DNA of 64,000 bases from Charina bottae. Its lineage: Eukaryota; Chordata; Lepidosauria; Squamata; Charinaidae. The position numbers and the translations under genes are program-made. Position 1 is the stretch's first letter. Each line of letters starts with the position of its first letter. The notes under the pieces were generated by a model. That model was not told where the DNA came from and did not search any database. It saw only the letters and a program-made list of their open reading frames with translations. Shown piece by piece: positions 52,931 through 64,000 of the stretch. The stretch covers positions 109,361,981 through 109,425,980 of the forward strand of contig JALMGJ010000002.1 in NCBI GenBank assembly GCA_023362775.1. Reading direction: 5' to 3'.

Positions 52931-53870
52931 TTGAAGTTGTTTATTCCCAAACATTTGAAAGACACTAGACTGAGTCAGATTTAAGCTAGATATTAGCAAT
53001 ATCATTAAGAGAATTGGATTGTTTCTTTAGGATAAAGGCAGAGAATTGGATTCCCTTTAGGATAAAGGCAGGGAGGTGGGAGGCACATTCAGACTTGCAA
53101 GATTGATGTCAGCCTTTCGAATTAGACAAGACTTGGAAACCAAAGTTATGAATACTAAAACTACTTTTATTATGGGGTTACAGTAACAGAATCTTGCAAG
53201 TCTAAAGAGAACTAAGGAGGGTGAAATCTGAGACGTTTTCTCAAATTACATTCCTGCTTTGGACTCAGATTTCTCTTATCTGAACGTTGTCTTGGCTGCG
53301 GCTCTTCCTCCTGTTCCTCAAGGTTACTGTATTCTCACAGCCCATTACAGACCTTTGTAATAAAAGGTAAGGGATTGTAGGATTGGTAATATCTGGATGG
53401 CATCAAGTTAATATCTATCTAAATAAACTATTGACTGAAATGAAGAAGCAGTCCAAAATTTTATATTTGTTCTCTTTAGTAATTAGTGGTACCAATATAC
53501 ACAAACCATGGTTAGGCCAGATTAAATAAGGTAGTTATTGAAAGAAGGATTTTGTAAGGTTCACATATTTGCCATAGCAACAGGGAGATGACACTAGAGT
53601 TTTGTGGTTCCACATTGTAGTGGTTGCTTGGAAACAGCAAGAGATGAACTGGTGGGAAGAGAACTCAGTAGAATTGATCCAAAACAGAGTCAAGGTGTTC
53701 AAAGCAATTAAAAAAGAAAGCCAGCAAGAGTACAGTGGAGAAATAAGGTGTTCAAAGGAGTGAAGGGCAAGTGGACGGTATAAATGTATTTCTGCATAAT
53801 GGGTAATTAGTCCCTGAAACTGGGTTCACACGAAATGCTACACTGAGCTAAAATGGGGTTGGGTAATTTG
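52931..53870. other. Unassigned stretch
   Basis: No gene or known repeat was recognised. GAGAATTGGATT with GGATAAAGGCAG is repeated at about 53,010 and 53,040. Confidence 0.5.
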
Positions 53871-54059
53871 TAGTTTATTTTTCTTTTTATTTTATTTATA
53901 TTTCGACTTTTATCACCGCACCATCTCCCCCAAAGGGAGTTTACAAACACAAAAATTAAAATTAAACTATAAATAGAAATAAAAATACAATATATAATCA
54001 TTATTATTATAAGTTAAATATAAAGTCCAAAAGGCAATACCATGATCTTTAAAAGGGCT

Positions 54060-55163
54060 CTATGGCACCAGCCACCCCCATGAGGAACTATTCCTGTTCC
54101 CATCCCACGCGAGGTGGCAAAACCAGGTCTTTAAGTTCTTCCAGAAGGACAGGAGCGATGGGGCCTGCCTCACCTCTGGGGGCAGAATGTTCCAAAGGGC
54201 AGGTGCCACTGCAGAGAAGGCCTGCCTTCTGGACCCTGCCAAGCGAAACTCCCTTACCGACGGGGTCCGAAGCATGCCCTCTCTGCATAATCGAGTGGGA
54301 TGGTTTGAAGTTATGGGGATGAGACAGTCCCTCAGATACCCTGGTCCCATGCCATGTAGGGCTTTAAAGGTCATAACCAACACCTTGAATTGCACCCGGA
54401 AGCATACCGGCACCCAGTGCAGCTGGTGCAGCAGAGGTGTCACATGAGCCGATCTTGGGGCACCAATAACTGTGCGCGCAACCACATTCTGGACCAGTTG
54501 AAGCTTCCGGATACTCTTCAAGGGTAGCCCCATGTAAAGCGCATTGCAGTAGTCTATATGGGAGATGACCAGGGCATGAGTAACTGTATGGAGGGACTCC
54601 TGATCCAGGAAAGGGCGTAACTGGCGCACAACATGAAGTTGCGCAAAGCCCCTTCTGGCCACGACTGCCACCTGCTCTTCGAGCAGGAGTCGTGAGTCCA
54701 GAAGGACCCCCAGGTTCCGCACTGATTCCGAATGGGGAAGTGCAACCCCATTCAGAACCAAAGATGATAATTTCCCGGATCCAGAAGAACCATCAATCCA
54801 CAGACACTCCGTCTTACCAGGGTTCAGCTGAAGCCTGTTGTTCCCCATCCAGGCCCCCACAGCCTCCAGGCACTTAGAAAGGGTGGCCACTGCATCACTT
54901 ACTTCACCTGGGATGGAGATGTACAACTGTGTATCATCAGCATATTGATGATATCTCATCCCATGGTGACGGATGATCTCACCCAGCGGTTTCATATAGA
55001 TATTAAATAGGAGAGGTGAGAGAACCAAACCCTGTGGCACCCCACAAATGAGGGGACGAGAGTCGGATCTCTCATCTCCTATTACTACCGATTGGGACCG
55101 GCCCAGAGGAAGGAGGTGAACCAGTGCAGAACTACGCCAGCCACCCCCAACTCCTCGAGCCAC
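54060..55163 (-). pseudogene. L2 copy 3 RT palm and C-terminus
   Basis: 367 residues. After about 23 out-of-family residues it resumes at GRSQSVVIGDERSDSRP, then CGVPQGLVLSPLLFNIY, QYADDTQLYISIPGE (catalytic YADD), YCNALYMGLPLKS and FKALHGMGPGYL, ending at SSSWGWLVP like copy 1. The downstream part is fully open, which shows that the copy is young. Confidence 0.87.
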
Positions 55164-56101
55164 CCCAAAAGGATACCATGGTTGATGGTATCGAAAGCCA
55201 CTGAGAGATCAAGGAGAGCCAGGATGGATGCACTTCCTCCATCCCGCTCTCGCCAGAGATCATCCGTAAGCACGACCAATGCAGTTTCCACCCCATATCC
55301 CGGCCTGAAACCCGACTGAAAGGGGTCCAGATAATCCGTTTCATCCAGAATCCTCTGGAGTTGCAACGCCACCACCTTCTCAACCACCTTCCCCAAAAAG
55401 GGGAGGTGGGAGACAGGACGAAAATTGTCCAATATGGTAGGGTCCAGCAATGGTTTCTTGAGTAGGGGGTGCACCAGCGCCTCCTTAAAGGCACTCGGAA
55501 ACACCCCCTCCTCCAGAGATATATTAACCATCGCCTGGACCCAACCACATGTCACCTCCCGGGCTGCTTGCAGCAGCCAGGAAGGGCAAGGGTCTAGATG
55601 GCATGTGGTGGCCTTTACAAGCTGGAGGATCCTGTCCACTTCCTTAGGCCCAACAGGATCAAACCGTTCCCAGATAACCGGGTAATGACATTCCTTCGGC
55701 ATCTCCCCAGACTCTGCTTCACGCTTGAAGTCCAACGTAGAACGAATCTGAGTGTTTTTATCCTGCAGATGCTCAGAAAATTCTTCCGCACGGCCCTGCA
55801 GGTGGGTCACAGACTCCACCTTACCTAGAAGAGATCGTGTTATCTTGAACAGGGCCATCAGATGGCATTCTGCGGACGCAATAAGAGCGGAGAAATATTG
55901 ACGTTTCGCCGCTCTTACCGCCACAAGGTAGGTCTTAACAGCAACTCTAGCTTGTGTTCGGTCAGATTCAGTCTTTATTTTTCTCCAGCGGTGCTCTAGG
56001 CATCTCTTAGCCCTTTTCAAGACCCTTAACTCCTCCGTGAACCACGGGGAGTATCGGGTCAGATGTGGCAAGAGAGGCCTCACAGGCGCGATCCTGTCCA
56101 A
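55085..56101 (-). pseudogene. L2 copy 3 pre-RT and RT fingers
   Basis: 338 residues from MDRIAPVRPLLPHLTRYSPW to LHWFTSFLWAGPNR. It contains VHPLLKKPLLDPTILDNFRP, the RT start, and LLDLSVAFD with the catalytic aspartate. The frame is lost at the GGCCC near 55,100, where copy 1 has one more base (CGGCCCTGGAG against CGGCCCAGAG). The remainder of RT is in the 54,060-55,163 frame. Confidence 0.85.
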
Positions 56102-56125
56102 GGCCCCGGCCGCCTCCCTAGTTTA

Positions 56126-57824
56126 ATGCATTGCAGGAACTCATCTGAATTGTCTGAACCAGCAATTGTGTTTTCTTAACCAGGGATTAGAGCCTGTCAG
56201 AAAATGGAATTTAGGTTAAATGGCATGTACAAAGGGGATGGAGTGATCAGAGATATGATCACATCCTCACTTGGAATATCACAAGTGTAGACATCAAAAT
56301 GAGTGGGTGAAGGGTAACACATTAAAGTCTATGGAATGAGGTTAATATATAAACATTCATTATTTATGCAGATCAAGATCCCTACTTTTACCATTGGTTC
56401 ATTCAGTCTCTAAATCTAAGTGATTGAATTACAATATTTTCTGAGTTTTCTTAGCTAGTAATTGATTAATATTATTGAAAATAACATTTAGTTGATCTCA
56501 AATCCTTTCTTCTACAACTCTGTAGGAAACGCCATCATATTTAGGAGAAGGCATCATCATACACTATGACCCCTCCTTTCTTTTGCAGAATCCCTCTCAA
56601 TCTGTTTGTCTCAAATTCGGTATGGGTGGTTCTCATGATCTTAACCAATAGTGTTGCAAGTACCATCATATTTTGCTATGGATATGGTTTCTAAAGAAAG
56701 AACTTTGAAAACATTAACTATCCAGTTGTCAAGAGAGAGGAGTATAACAACCTGGCAGTTGGTTTGAACCTTTTCTCCTAAAGGCTTTGATGAAATACTG
56801 GTTTTAGAGGAGAGAGATGTTTGCCTCCCATGCAGACATTTTTGTGCTTGTATGTTTCCTATATTGAAATGTAAATGCATTTTATTTAGCTTAGCTTGAA
56901 GATAAATTGTAAGCATCATTTCATTGGACTTAATTCATGTACCCTTATGATTTATATAATTGCTTTGTGGAGTAATAAAACCACAGAATATAATAAAAAT
57001 AATTTGTGGTTGTGCTCTAGCTTACCAAAAGTGGAAAGGAAATGTGAAACCTATTTTAGTACAACAGCAGTTGTAAGAAAGGAACAAGCAAAACTTAAAT
57101 CCAACATTGAAAAGTTCCACGTTTAGAGCCAAGGAAAGGGAGAACCCAATGGCCAATTTAAGGAAAATATATGAACAGATCACTATATGAATTCAGGATG
57201 CCACTAACTATGTAGGCAATTTTTGACCATTTTTATTCATGGAAAATATCTGAAGCTTAGTCTCCAAAATTATCAAATTGATTGTCCCAGCGGACACAGG
57301 CATTCCAGAAGAACTTGCCGGTAATAACCTACTTCTAGGAAATGAGGTGGGCTAAGGCTAAGAAGTGCTACTTTTTAGTGGTGGTGCCCATACAGGCTTC
57401 CTACTGAAGTTAGACTTGTCCCATTCCTGGTGTTGTTTGGAAGAGGCATAAAAGTTAGCTCTTTTGAAGAGTAATATACACTGAGATGATGCCACCTAGG
57501 TTAAATGTGTTGAACTGATTTGAAATTGGCTATATGCCATTAATTGTGTTTATTATTAATTTCAATTAACTTATTGTGTTTTGTTATAATTACCAGGGAA
57601 GTTTTTATGTTATTTTCACTTCCTAACTGCCTGGAGCCTTGATTGAATTATGGAAACTAGAATGCATAAATAAATGATGGTAGCATGAGGCTTCTTGCAG
57701 TAGCCAGCCATATGCCAATGGGAAGTCCACAAGCAAGATATGAATGCAGTATCGCCCCTTTGTCTGTGTTGTCTGGATGGTCATGCTGCCATTGATCCTG
57801 GAAGGAGCTTATAGTCATAATGAA
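56126..57824. other. Unassigned 1.7 kb
   Basis: No gene or known repeat was recognised; AT-rich with stops in all frames. Confidence 0.5.
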
Positions 57825-57920
57825 TAATAGCTATGGTAAGCTATTGATATTATCATGTTATTTCATGATTGTGTCTAGTGCCTTTAAGCCAGGAGTGCAG
57901 AAAATGTAGGTTGGGGCTGC
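57825..57920 (-). repeat. Inverted repeat, left arm
   Basis: About 95 bases are the reverse complement of 59,048-59,145 with few differences (shared CACTAGACACAATCATGAAA and CAGCCCCAACCTAC). The shared part begins with the end of a Sauria-type SINE (present complete only on the right), so the arm is a copied junction. Confidence 0.8.
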
Positions 57921-58057
57921 ATGAAGCCACCAACATCTTTGTTGAAGTCCCTTGAGCACCCTAAAGTGGCTGGAGTAAAAAAAAGCTTGCTTTGCATTTT
58001 GGGGAGTCAGGGGTTGGTAGCAAAAAATACCAACTTCTACCCTGAAGGTGCTTATGC

Positions 58058-58150
58058 CATGTTGAGGATCTTCTCGAAAACAGAGCTGTCAACCCCATCT
58101 GAGAAGTCAGGAGTTTTGGCTGCCCTGTTTTCAAGAGCATCTTCAACATG
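58058..58150. other. Imperfect hairpin, about 30-bp arms
   Basis: CATGTTGAGGATCTTCTCG with AAAACAG at 58,058-58,083 pairs with CTGTTTTC and AAGAGCATCTTCAACATG at 58,125-58,150 with four or so mismatches. The loop is about 40 bases. It may be part of a longer fold-back (57,980-58,200). Confidence 0.7.
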
Positions 58151-58234
58151 CTGCATAAAGCCTAGTGCATCCCTCAAGCTGACAGTGGTTGGGACCCTCC
58201 CCACTTTGGTCATCTAAGCTGCTGACCGTCACCA

Positions 58235-58936
58235 GCGTTTGGGCCTGCAAATGTCACAGTTTAGCTCTACATAAGCATATGTCAAAATACAAGATACTCA
58301 GACAAAGTCATAGTTATTATTATTTCTTGAAGAAAAGCCATAAGTGTTTAAAATTATAATGTTTTTAAAGCACAGGAATGAATTGCAGTGAGTGTGTATA
58401 AATGAAAATTGTAACTCTGCAAAAGGCTCTTTGTTTCTAAGGCAAATATTACAGAAGAGTTAAGAATTATCCAAACATATAAATTCATAAATTGCTCCCA
58501 TGAATCCCAACATTTCCAATAGGTATAATTAACTTGTTTCCTGCATGCTTAGAAAGGCTTTTGTAATACATACTGTATAGCATATTATTTTTTTAAAAAA
58601 AATCAGCAATGAAGATATGAAACATTCAGTTGTCTGAAAGGCGTTATTGTTTTCTGTTCTTTACCAATGTGTGTTTATGGACTGTTCATGTCTCCATTCA
58701 CTGCCAAATGAGAAGAATATATTAGGCAAATTATAAACTTCATTTAATTAAAAACAGCCATTCTTGCTAATTAAGGTATTTATTTTAAAAAGAACAAGGT
58801 CTTGGATACAATAATTACCTATTTTTTGTGCTCCTATTTTTCCAATATAAACTGTAGTTCAATTGCTTACATCAAATGATGGACCTTATCTCATTATTTC
58901 AAGGGAGTAAATGAATGGATACTCAGAGAAACCTAG
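58235..58936. other. Unassigned stretch
   Basis: No gene or known repeat was recognised; AT-rich. Confidence 0.5.
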
Positions 58937-59072
58937 TGGCCAGTGTGGTGTAGTGGTTATAGTTTAGACTAGGAGTGAGGAGAGACAGGTTCTGTTCTAC
59001 CCTCAGCCATGAAACTCAGAGAATGGATTTTGGGCCATCCACTGCTTACAGCCCCAACCTACATTTTTTTGC
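58937..59072 (+). mobile_element. Sauria-type SINE, 3'-truncated
   Basis: GGCCAGTGTGGTGTAGTGGT, GACAGGTTCTGTTCTACC, CAGCCATGAAACTCAGAG and CAGCCCCAACCTACATT are present. It ends in a T run where the rest of the SINE is missing. Confidence 0.85.
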
Positions 59073-59145
59073 ATTCCTGGCTTAAAGGCACTAGACACAA
59101 TCATGAAATAACATGATAATATCAATAGCTTATCATAACTATATG
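59048..59145 (+). repeat. Inverted repeat, right arm
   Basis: The partner of 57,825-57,920, about 1.1 kb away in inverted orientation; it overlaps the last 25 bases of the SINE. Confidence 0.8.
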
Positions 59146-59149
59146 ATAT

Positions 59150-59220
59150 TGGGGAATTCTGGGAGTTGAAGTTCACACGGCTTAAAGTTGCAGAGGTTGA
59201 GAAACATTGGTCTAGGAAAT
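59150..59220. mobile_element. Possible MITE fragment
   Basis: GGGGAATTCTGGGAGTTGAA, GGCTTAAAGTTGCAGAGGTT and GAGAAACATTGG are the classic end motif of a widespread amniote MITE of probable hAT type. Only one end is visible. Confidence 0.55.
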
Positions 59221-60159
59221 GACAACAATCCACCTCACAGAATGAAAAGAATAAAACCAGACTGTGATCTTCTCACTCCATCTAGTTGCCAGGAGCCTGT
59301 TTCCCTACATTCAAATCAACATGCTACAGTTTCAAGGGGAGGAGACTTGTTGTAAAAGTTTTCCTGCTGTTGATGTGCCAGCTATTGCAGCTTTTCTAAT
59401 TTATATTTAGCCAGCTTTAATAAAACACTGAATACAACAAACAGCGACAATGAAAATTGCATTCTCTTTATCAACAATTTTTATTTTAAACTTGCTTTTG
59501 TGCTGCAGAGCTACAGACCTTCATCCAGTTTCATCATAAGCAATGAAAGCTGTTTCTTAAAGTGATCCTAGAGTCTTTTGTTAAAGTCAAGGATAATTTG
59601 GTCTGACTGATTTGATTGCTGCTCTTTTCCCGCAAAGAGGGCTCAATAAATGAAGCGGCTTGCATGGATAATTTAGACGTAGATGATTGCTAGTGAACTA
59701 ATGATGCAAACACAGCTGAAATAAAATTTCCACTTTATGGAGAGATTAAGTGGGATGAAAAAGCTCATACAACTTCATGAGCAGAGGCAGAAGGGGAAAA
59801 GAAAAAGCCTTTAAGCACCTGTTGCGTGGACCATAGCAGAGCAGCACTGTCATCAGCTGATCAGTGAAGATTTTTACCCCATTGGATCTTTGCCAACGAA
59901 TCCTTTAATGGAAGGTTCCATGAATGGTCCATGAGAAAACACACTCCAAGGAAATTAAGTGGTGCAGAGTAGCTGCACTATGCATTACCATAGTCAAAGA
60001 AAAAGATCAGCCTTTTGGGAGCGCTCACATATGCTTAAGCTTAACTGGCAAGGTGGCCAGAAGAAGGGAGCACTATCAAACTGCCATGGAACAAGAAAGT
60101 ATTTTGATGAACTGTATTAAAAATGCAGTGGAATCCTATGCATATCTCTTAAAAAATGT
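59221..60159. other. Unassigned stretch
   Basis: No gene or known repeat was recognised. The frame 59,924-60,199 (91 residues) shows no family motif. Confidence 0.45.
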
Positions 60160-60669
60160 TGTGTTGTTCAGTCGTTTAGTCGTGTCCAACTCTTCATGAC
60201 CTCATGGACCATAGCATGCCAGGCCTTCCTGTCCTCCACTGTCTCCCGGAGTTTACTCAAATTCATGTTCATTACGTCGGAGATGTTATCTAACCATCTC
60301 ATCCTCTGCTGTCCCCCTCTCATTTTGCCCTCAGTCTTTCCCAGCATCAGGGTCTTTTCCAGTGAGTCCTCTCTTTGCATTAGGTGGCCAAAGTATTTGA
60401 ACTTCAGCTTCAGTATCTGTGCTTCCAATGAGCAGTGAGGATTGATTTCCTTTAGGATTGACTGATTTGACCTCCTTGCAGTCCAAGGGACTCTTAAGAG
60501 TCTTCTCCAGCACCATAGTCCAAAAGCATCAATTCTTCGGCACTCAGCCTTCCTTATGGTTCAACTCTCACAGCCATACATTACTACTGGGAAAACCATA
60601 GCTTTAATTATATGGACCTTTGTCAGCAAGGTGATGTCTCTGCTTTTTAATATGCTGTCTAGGTTTGCC
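60160..60669 (-). mobile_element. Older BovB 3' end, left part
   Basis: The plus strand (GTTCAGTCGTTTAGTCGTG, CTCATGGACCATAGCATGCC) is the reverse of a BovB 3' end, the same subfamily as 11,305-11,508. It is broken at CTAGGTTTGCC by the full-length BovB and resumes at 63,893. Confidence 0.92.
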
Positions 60670-60850
60670 CTCCAGCAAAGGAGATCGTTACCTTGTAGTG
60701 GTGCTGGAGCTTGAGCACCTCAATGAAACCATGAGCTAAACCGTGAAGGGACACCCAAGACGGGAAGGTCGTGGCAGAGAGGTCAGACTAAATACGATCC
60801 CTGGGGAAGGTAATGGCAACCAACCCCAGTATTCTTGCCATGAAAACTAA

Positions 60851-63046
60851 ATGGATCAGTACAACCAGAGATATGTCGGTATACCATCGGAAGATGGGAC
60901 TCCCAGGTCAGAAGATGGTCAAAATGCTACTGGGGAGGAACAGAGGATACGTTCAACTAGCCCCAGATGTGATGACGCAGCTAGCTCAAAGCCGAAAGGA
61001 CGGCTAGCGGCCGACGGTGCTGGTGGTGAACGACGAATCCGATGTTCTAAAGATCAACACGCCATAGGAACCTGGAATGTAAGATCTATGAGCCAGGGCA
61101 AATTGGATGTGGTTATTGGTGAGATGTCAAGATTAAATATAGACATTTTAGGTGTCAGTGAACTGAAATGGACTGGGATGGGCCACTTCACATCAGATGA
61201 CCACCAGATCTACTACTGTGGACAAGAGGACCACAGAAGAAATGGAGTAGCCTTCATAATTAATAATAAAGTGGCTAAAGCAGTGCTTGGATACAATCCA
61301 AAAAACGATAGAATGATCTCAATTCGAATTCAGGGTAAGCCATTTAACATCACAGTGATCCAAATATACGCCCCAACCACAGATGCTGAAGAAGCAGAAG
61401 TAGATCACTTCTATGAGGATCTGCAGCACCTACTAGATAATACACCAAAAAGAGATGTTATTTTCATTACAGGAGACTGGAATGCTAAGGTGGGTAGTCA
61501 GACGACACCTGGAATTACAGGCAAGCATGGTCTGGGAGAACAAAATGAAGCAGGACATAGGCTGATAGAATTTTGCCAAGACAACTCACTGTGCATAACA
61601 AACACTCTCTTCCAACAACCTAAAAGACGACTTTATACATGGACTTCACCAGATGGTCGACACCGAAATCAGATTGACTACATCCTTTGCAGCCAAAGGT
61701 GGCGGACATCTATACAGTCGGTAAAAACAAGACCTGGAGCTGACTGTAGTTCAGATCATGAACTTCTTATTGCAAAATTTAGAATCAGACTAAAGAGAAT
61801 AGGGAAGACCCACAGATCAGTTAGATATGAGCTCACTAATATTCCTAAGGAATATGCAGTGGAGGTGAAGAATAGATTTAAGGGACTAGATTTAGTAGAT
61901 AGGATCCCAGAAGAACTATGGACAGAAGTTCGCAACATTGTTCAGGAGGCGGCAACAAAAAACGTCCCAAAGAAAAAGAAAACCAAGAAGGCAAGATGGC
62001 TGTCTGCTGAAACACTGGAAGTAGCCCAAGAAAGAAGGAAAGCAAAAGGCAACAGTGATAGGGGGAGATATGCCCAATTAAATGCAAAATTCCAGAGGTT
62101 AGCCAGAAGAGATAAGGAATTATTTTTAAACAAGCAATGTGCGGAAGTGGAAGAAGACAATAGAATAGGAAGGACAAGAGACCTCTTCCAGAAAATTAGA
62201 AACATCGGAGGTAAATTCCAGGCAAAAATGGGTATGATCAAAAACAAAGATGGTAAGGACCTAACAGAAGCAGAAGAGATCAAGAAAAGGTGGCAAGAAT
62301 ATACGGAAGATCTGTATAGGAAGGATAATAATATTGGAGATAGCTTTGACGGTGTGGTCAGTGAGTTAGAGCCAGACATCCTGAAGAGTGAGGTTGAATG
62401 GGCCTTAAGAAGCATTGCTAATAACAAGGCAGCAGGAGACGACGGTATCCCAGCTGAACTGTTTAAAATCTTGCAAGAAGATGCTGTCAAGGTGATGCAT
62501 GCCATATGCCAGCAAATTTGGAAAACACAAGAATGGCCATCAGATTGGAAAAAAACAACTTATATCCCCATACCAAAAAAGGGAAGCACTAAAGAATGTT
62601 CAAACTATCGAACAGTGGCACTTATTTCACATGCCAGTAAGGTAATGCTCAAGATCTTGCAAGGTAGACTCCAACAATTCATGGAGCGAGAATTGCCAGA
62701 TGTACAAGCTGGGTTTAGAAAAGGCAGAGGAACTAGAGACCAAATTGCCAATATCCGCTGGATAATGGAGAAAGCCAGGGAATTTCAGAAAAACATCTAT
62801 TTCTGTTTTATTGACTATTCTAAAGCCTTTGACTGTGTGGATCATAACAAATTGTGGCAAGTTCTTGGTGGTATGGGGATACCAAGTCATCTTGTCTGCC
62901 TCCTGAGGAATCTGTATAATGACCAAGTAGCAACGGTAAGAACAGAGCACGGAACAACGGACTGGTTTAAGATTGGGAAAGGAGTACGGCAGGGCTGTAT
63001 ACTCTCACCCTACCTATTCAACATGTACGCAGAACACATCATGTGA
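60851..63046 (+). pseudogene. BovB endonuclease-RT, truncated by a stop
   Basis: 731 residues from MDQYNQRYVGIPSEDG. Endonuclease motifs: IGTWNVRSMSQGK (from residue 72), ELKWTGMG, TGDWNAKVGSQT and SSDHELL. RT: IPIPKKGSTKECSNYR, FIDYSKAFD with the first catalytic aspartate (near 652) and GVRQGCILSPYLFNMY (near 710). The frame then ends at ATG TGA, where the fragment at position 34 has ATG CGA, a likely CpG transition. The YADD catalytic pair is beyond the stop, at LRYADDTTLM (about 63,110). The protein as read lacks half of its active site. Confidence 0.92.
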
Positions 63047-63307
63047 CGTGCTGGGCTTGAGGAATCCAAGGCTGGAGTTAAAATCGCTGGAAGAAACATT
63101 AACAATCTCAGATATGCAGATGATACCACTTTGATGGCTGAAAGCGAGGAGGAGTTGAGGAGCCTTATGACGAAGGTGAAAGAAGAAAGTGCAAAAGCTG
63201 GGTTGCAGTTAAACCTCAAAAAAACCAAGATTATGGCAACCAGCTTGATTGATAACTGGCAAATAGAGGGAGAAAAAGTGGAGGCAGTGACAGACTTGTA
63301 TTTCTAG
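63047..63307 (+). pseudogene. BovB RT palm after the stop
   Basis: In the same frame as the 60,851 ORF the reading continues without stops, through SKAGVKIAGRNINN, LRYADDTTLMAESEEELRSL with the two catalytic aspartates, and LQLNLKKTKIM, to a stop at about 63,305 (VTDLYF). That stop follows a one-base deletion relative to the family form. Confidence 0.82.
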
Positions 63308-63378
63308 GCGCAAAGATTACTGCAGATGCTGACTGCAGCCAGGAAATCAGAAGACGTCTACTTCTTGGGAGGGGAGCA

Positions 63379-63882
63379 ATGGAAAATCTTGATAAAATAG
63401 TTAAGAGCAGAGACATCACACTGACAACAAAGGTCCGCATAGTTAAAGCAATGGTATTCCCTGTAGTAACCTATGGCTGTGAGAGCTGGACTATAAGGAA
63501 GGCTGAGAGAAGGAAGATAGATGCTTTTGAACTGTGGTGTTGGAGGAAAATTCTGAGAGTGCCTTGGACTGCAAGAAGATCAAACCAGTCCATACTCCAG
63601 GAAATAAAGCCAGACTGCTCACTTGAGGGAATGATATTAAAGGCAAAACTGAAGTACTTTGGCCACATAATGAGAAGACAGGATACCCTGGAGAAGAAGC
63701 TGATGCTAGGGAAAGTGGAAGGCAAAAGGAAGAGGGGCCAACCAAGGGCAAGATGGATGGATGGTATTCTGGAGGTGACAGACTCAACCATGGGGGAGCT
63801 GGGGATGGTGACGCCCGACAGGAAGCTCTGGCGTGGGCTGGTCCATGAGGTCACGAAGAGTCGGAGGCGACTGAATGAATAA
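63379..63882 (+). pseudogene. BovB C-terminal region
   Basis: 167 residues in another frame: MENLDKIVKSRDITLTTKV, VVTYGCESWTIRKAERRK, FELWCWRKILRVPWTARRS, KLKYFGHIMRRQDTLEKKL, ending KSRRRLNE. This is the thumb and C-terminal region of the BovB protein. The ATG is internal to the original ORF. The sequence is nearly identical to the truncated copies at 25.9 and 26.7 kb. Confidence 0.88.
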
Positions 63883-63892
63883 ACAACAACAA

Positions 63893-64000
63893 CTAGGTTT
63901 GCCATAGCTTTCCTCCCAAGGAGCAAGCGTCTTTTAATTTCATGGCTGCAGTCACTGTCTGCGGTGATCTTGGAGCCCAAGAAAATAAAATCTGTCACGG
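63893..64000 (-). mobile_element. Older BovB 3' end, right part
   Basis: It continues the minus-strand BovB from 60,669 (AAGCGTCTTTTAATTTCATG, GATCTTGGAGCCCAAGAAAA on the plus strand), starting with the second CTAGGTTTGCC. It runs off the window. Confidence 0.9.

Larger units (their letters stand above)
53878..56118 (-). mobile_element. L2-clade LINE copy 3, 5'-truncated
   Basis: It includes the RT and C-terminal regions and a 3' UTR with the L2 end (53,885-53,940). The 5' end stops at about 56,118 in the region before the RT. The 7-base TAGTTTA at 53,871-53,877 and 56,119-56,125 is a probable target duplication. One frameshift and few other lesions. Confidence 0.88.
60670..63892 (+). mobile_element. 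Full-length BovB (RTE) LINE
   Basis: 3,223 bases from CTCCAGCAAAGGAGATCG to a tail GAATAAACAACAACAA, with the 11-base target duplication CTAGGTTTGCC at 60,659-60,669 and 63,893-63,903. It encodes one endonuclease-RT protein that carries a stop at 63,044 and a one-base deletion near 63,300. BovB elements normally have a length near 3.2 kb, so the copy is complete. The enzyme would act in trans on Sauria-type SINEs. Confidence 0.96.

Overview
This is eukaryotic, animal DNA, most probably from a squamate reptile (lizard or snake). The evidence is the repeat set: BovB (RTE-clade) LINEs, young L2-clade LINEs, Sauria-type tRNA-derived SINEs, a second tRNA-derived SINE family, 5S rRNA-derived SINEs, and Penelope-like elements. 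The exact lineage cannot be named from the sequence alone. I found no convincing host exon, no intact tRNA or rRNA gene, and no bacterial-style feature. The window reads as gene-free intergenic or intronic DNA built by successive retrotransposon insertions.

Layout. 1-5 kb holds two BovB pieces, a small-protein repeat (copy 1) and old L2 pieces on both strands. 5-9 kb is mostly unique DNA with old SINEs. At 9.25-9.52 kb there is a complete palindromic insertion of a Penelope-like terminal repeat with a hammerhead-like motif in each arm, bracketed by a 12-bp target-site duplication (TSD). A solo LTR lies near 10.0-10.7 kb. A composite insertion at 11.79-16.24 kb has an 11-bp TSD; it joins a SINE to a 5'-truncated L2 and was later hit by another SINE and a copia-like solo LTR. 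A second L2 with an internal deletion lies at 18.0-21.0 kb. 21-36 kb is mainly unique or weakly recognisable sequence with BovB ends, LTR-like DNA, a fold-back element, a 5S-derived SINE and a Penelope GIY-YIG fragment.

36-44 kb holds an old L2, an RT fragment of another LINE, copy 2 of the small-protein repeat, a hAT-type MITE and a LINE of the restriction-like-endonuclease group with a tRNA-like head. 47.3-50.5 kb is a nested stack: an RTE-clade LINE is interrupted by an L2 end and by a Tigger-like DNA element that itself contains a solo LTR. A trimeric SINE lies at 52.2 kb and a third L2, with one frameshift, at 53.9-56.1 kb. The right end is a full-length BovB (60,670-63,892) inserted into an older, opposite-strand BovB 3' end, with an 11-bp TSD.

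The coding sequence seen is transposon machinery: apurinic-like endonuclease plus reverse transcriptase in BovB and L2, a GIY-YIG nuclease in the Penelope piece, and a short coiled-coil-like protein in the paired repeat. The best copies (L2 at 12-15.5 kb, BovB at 61-64 kb) are recent but damaged. The SINEs are expected to depend on such LINE enzymes for mobility. Family names come from recalled motifs and structure, not from a database search.
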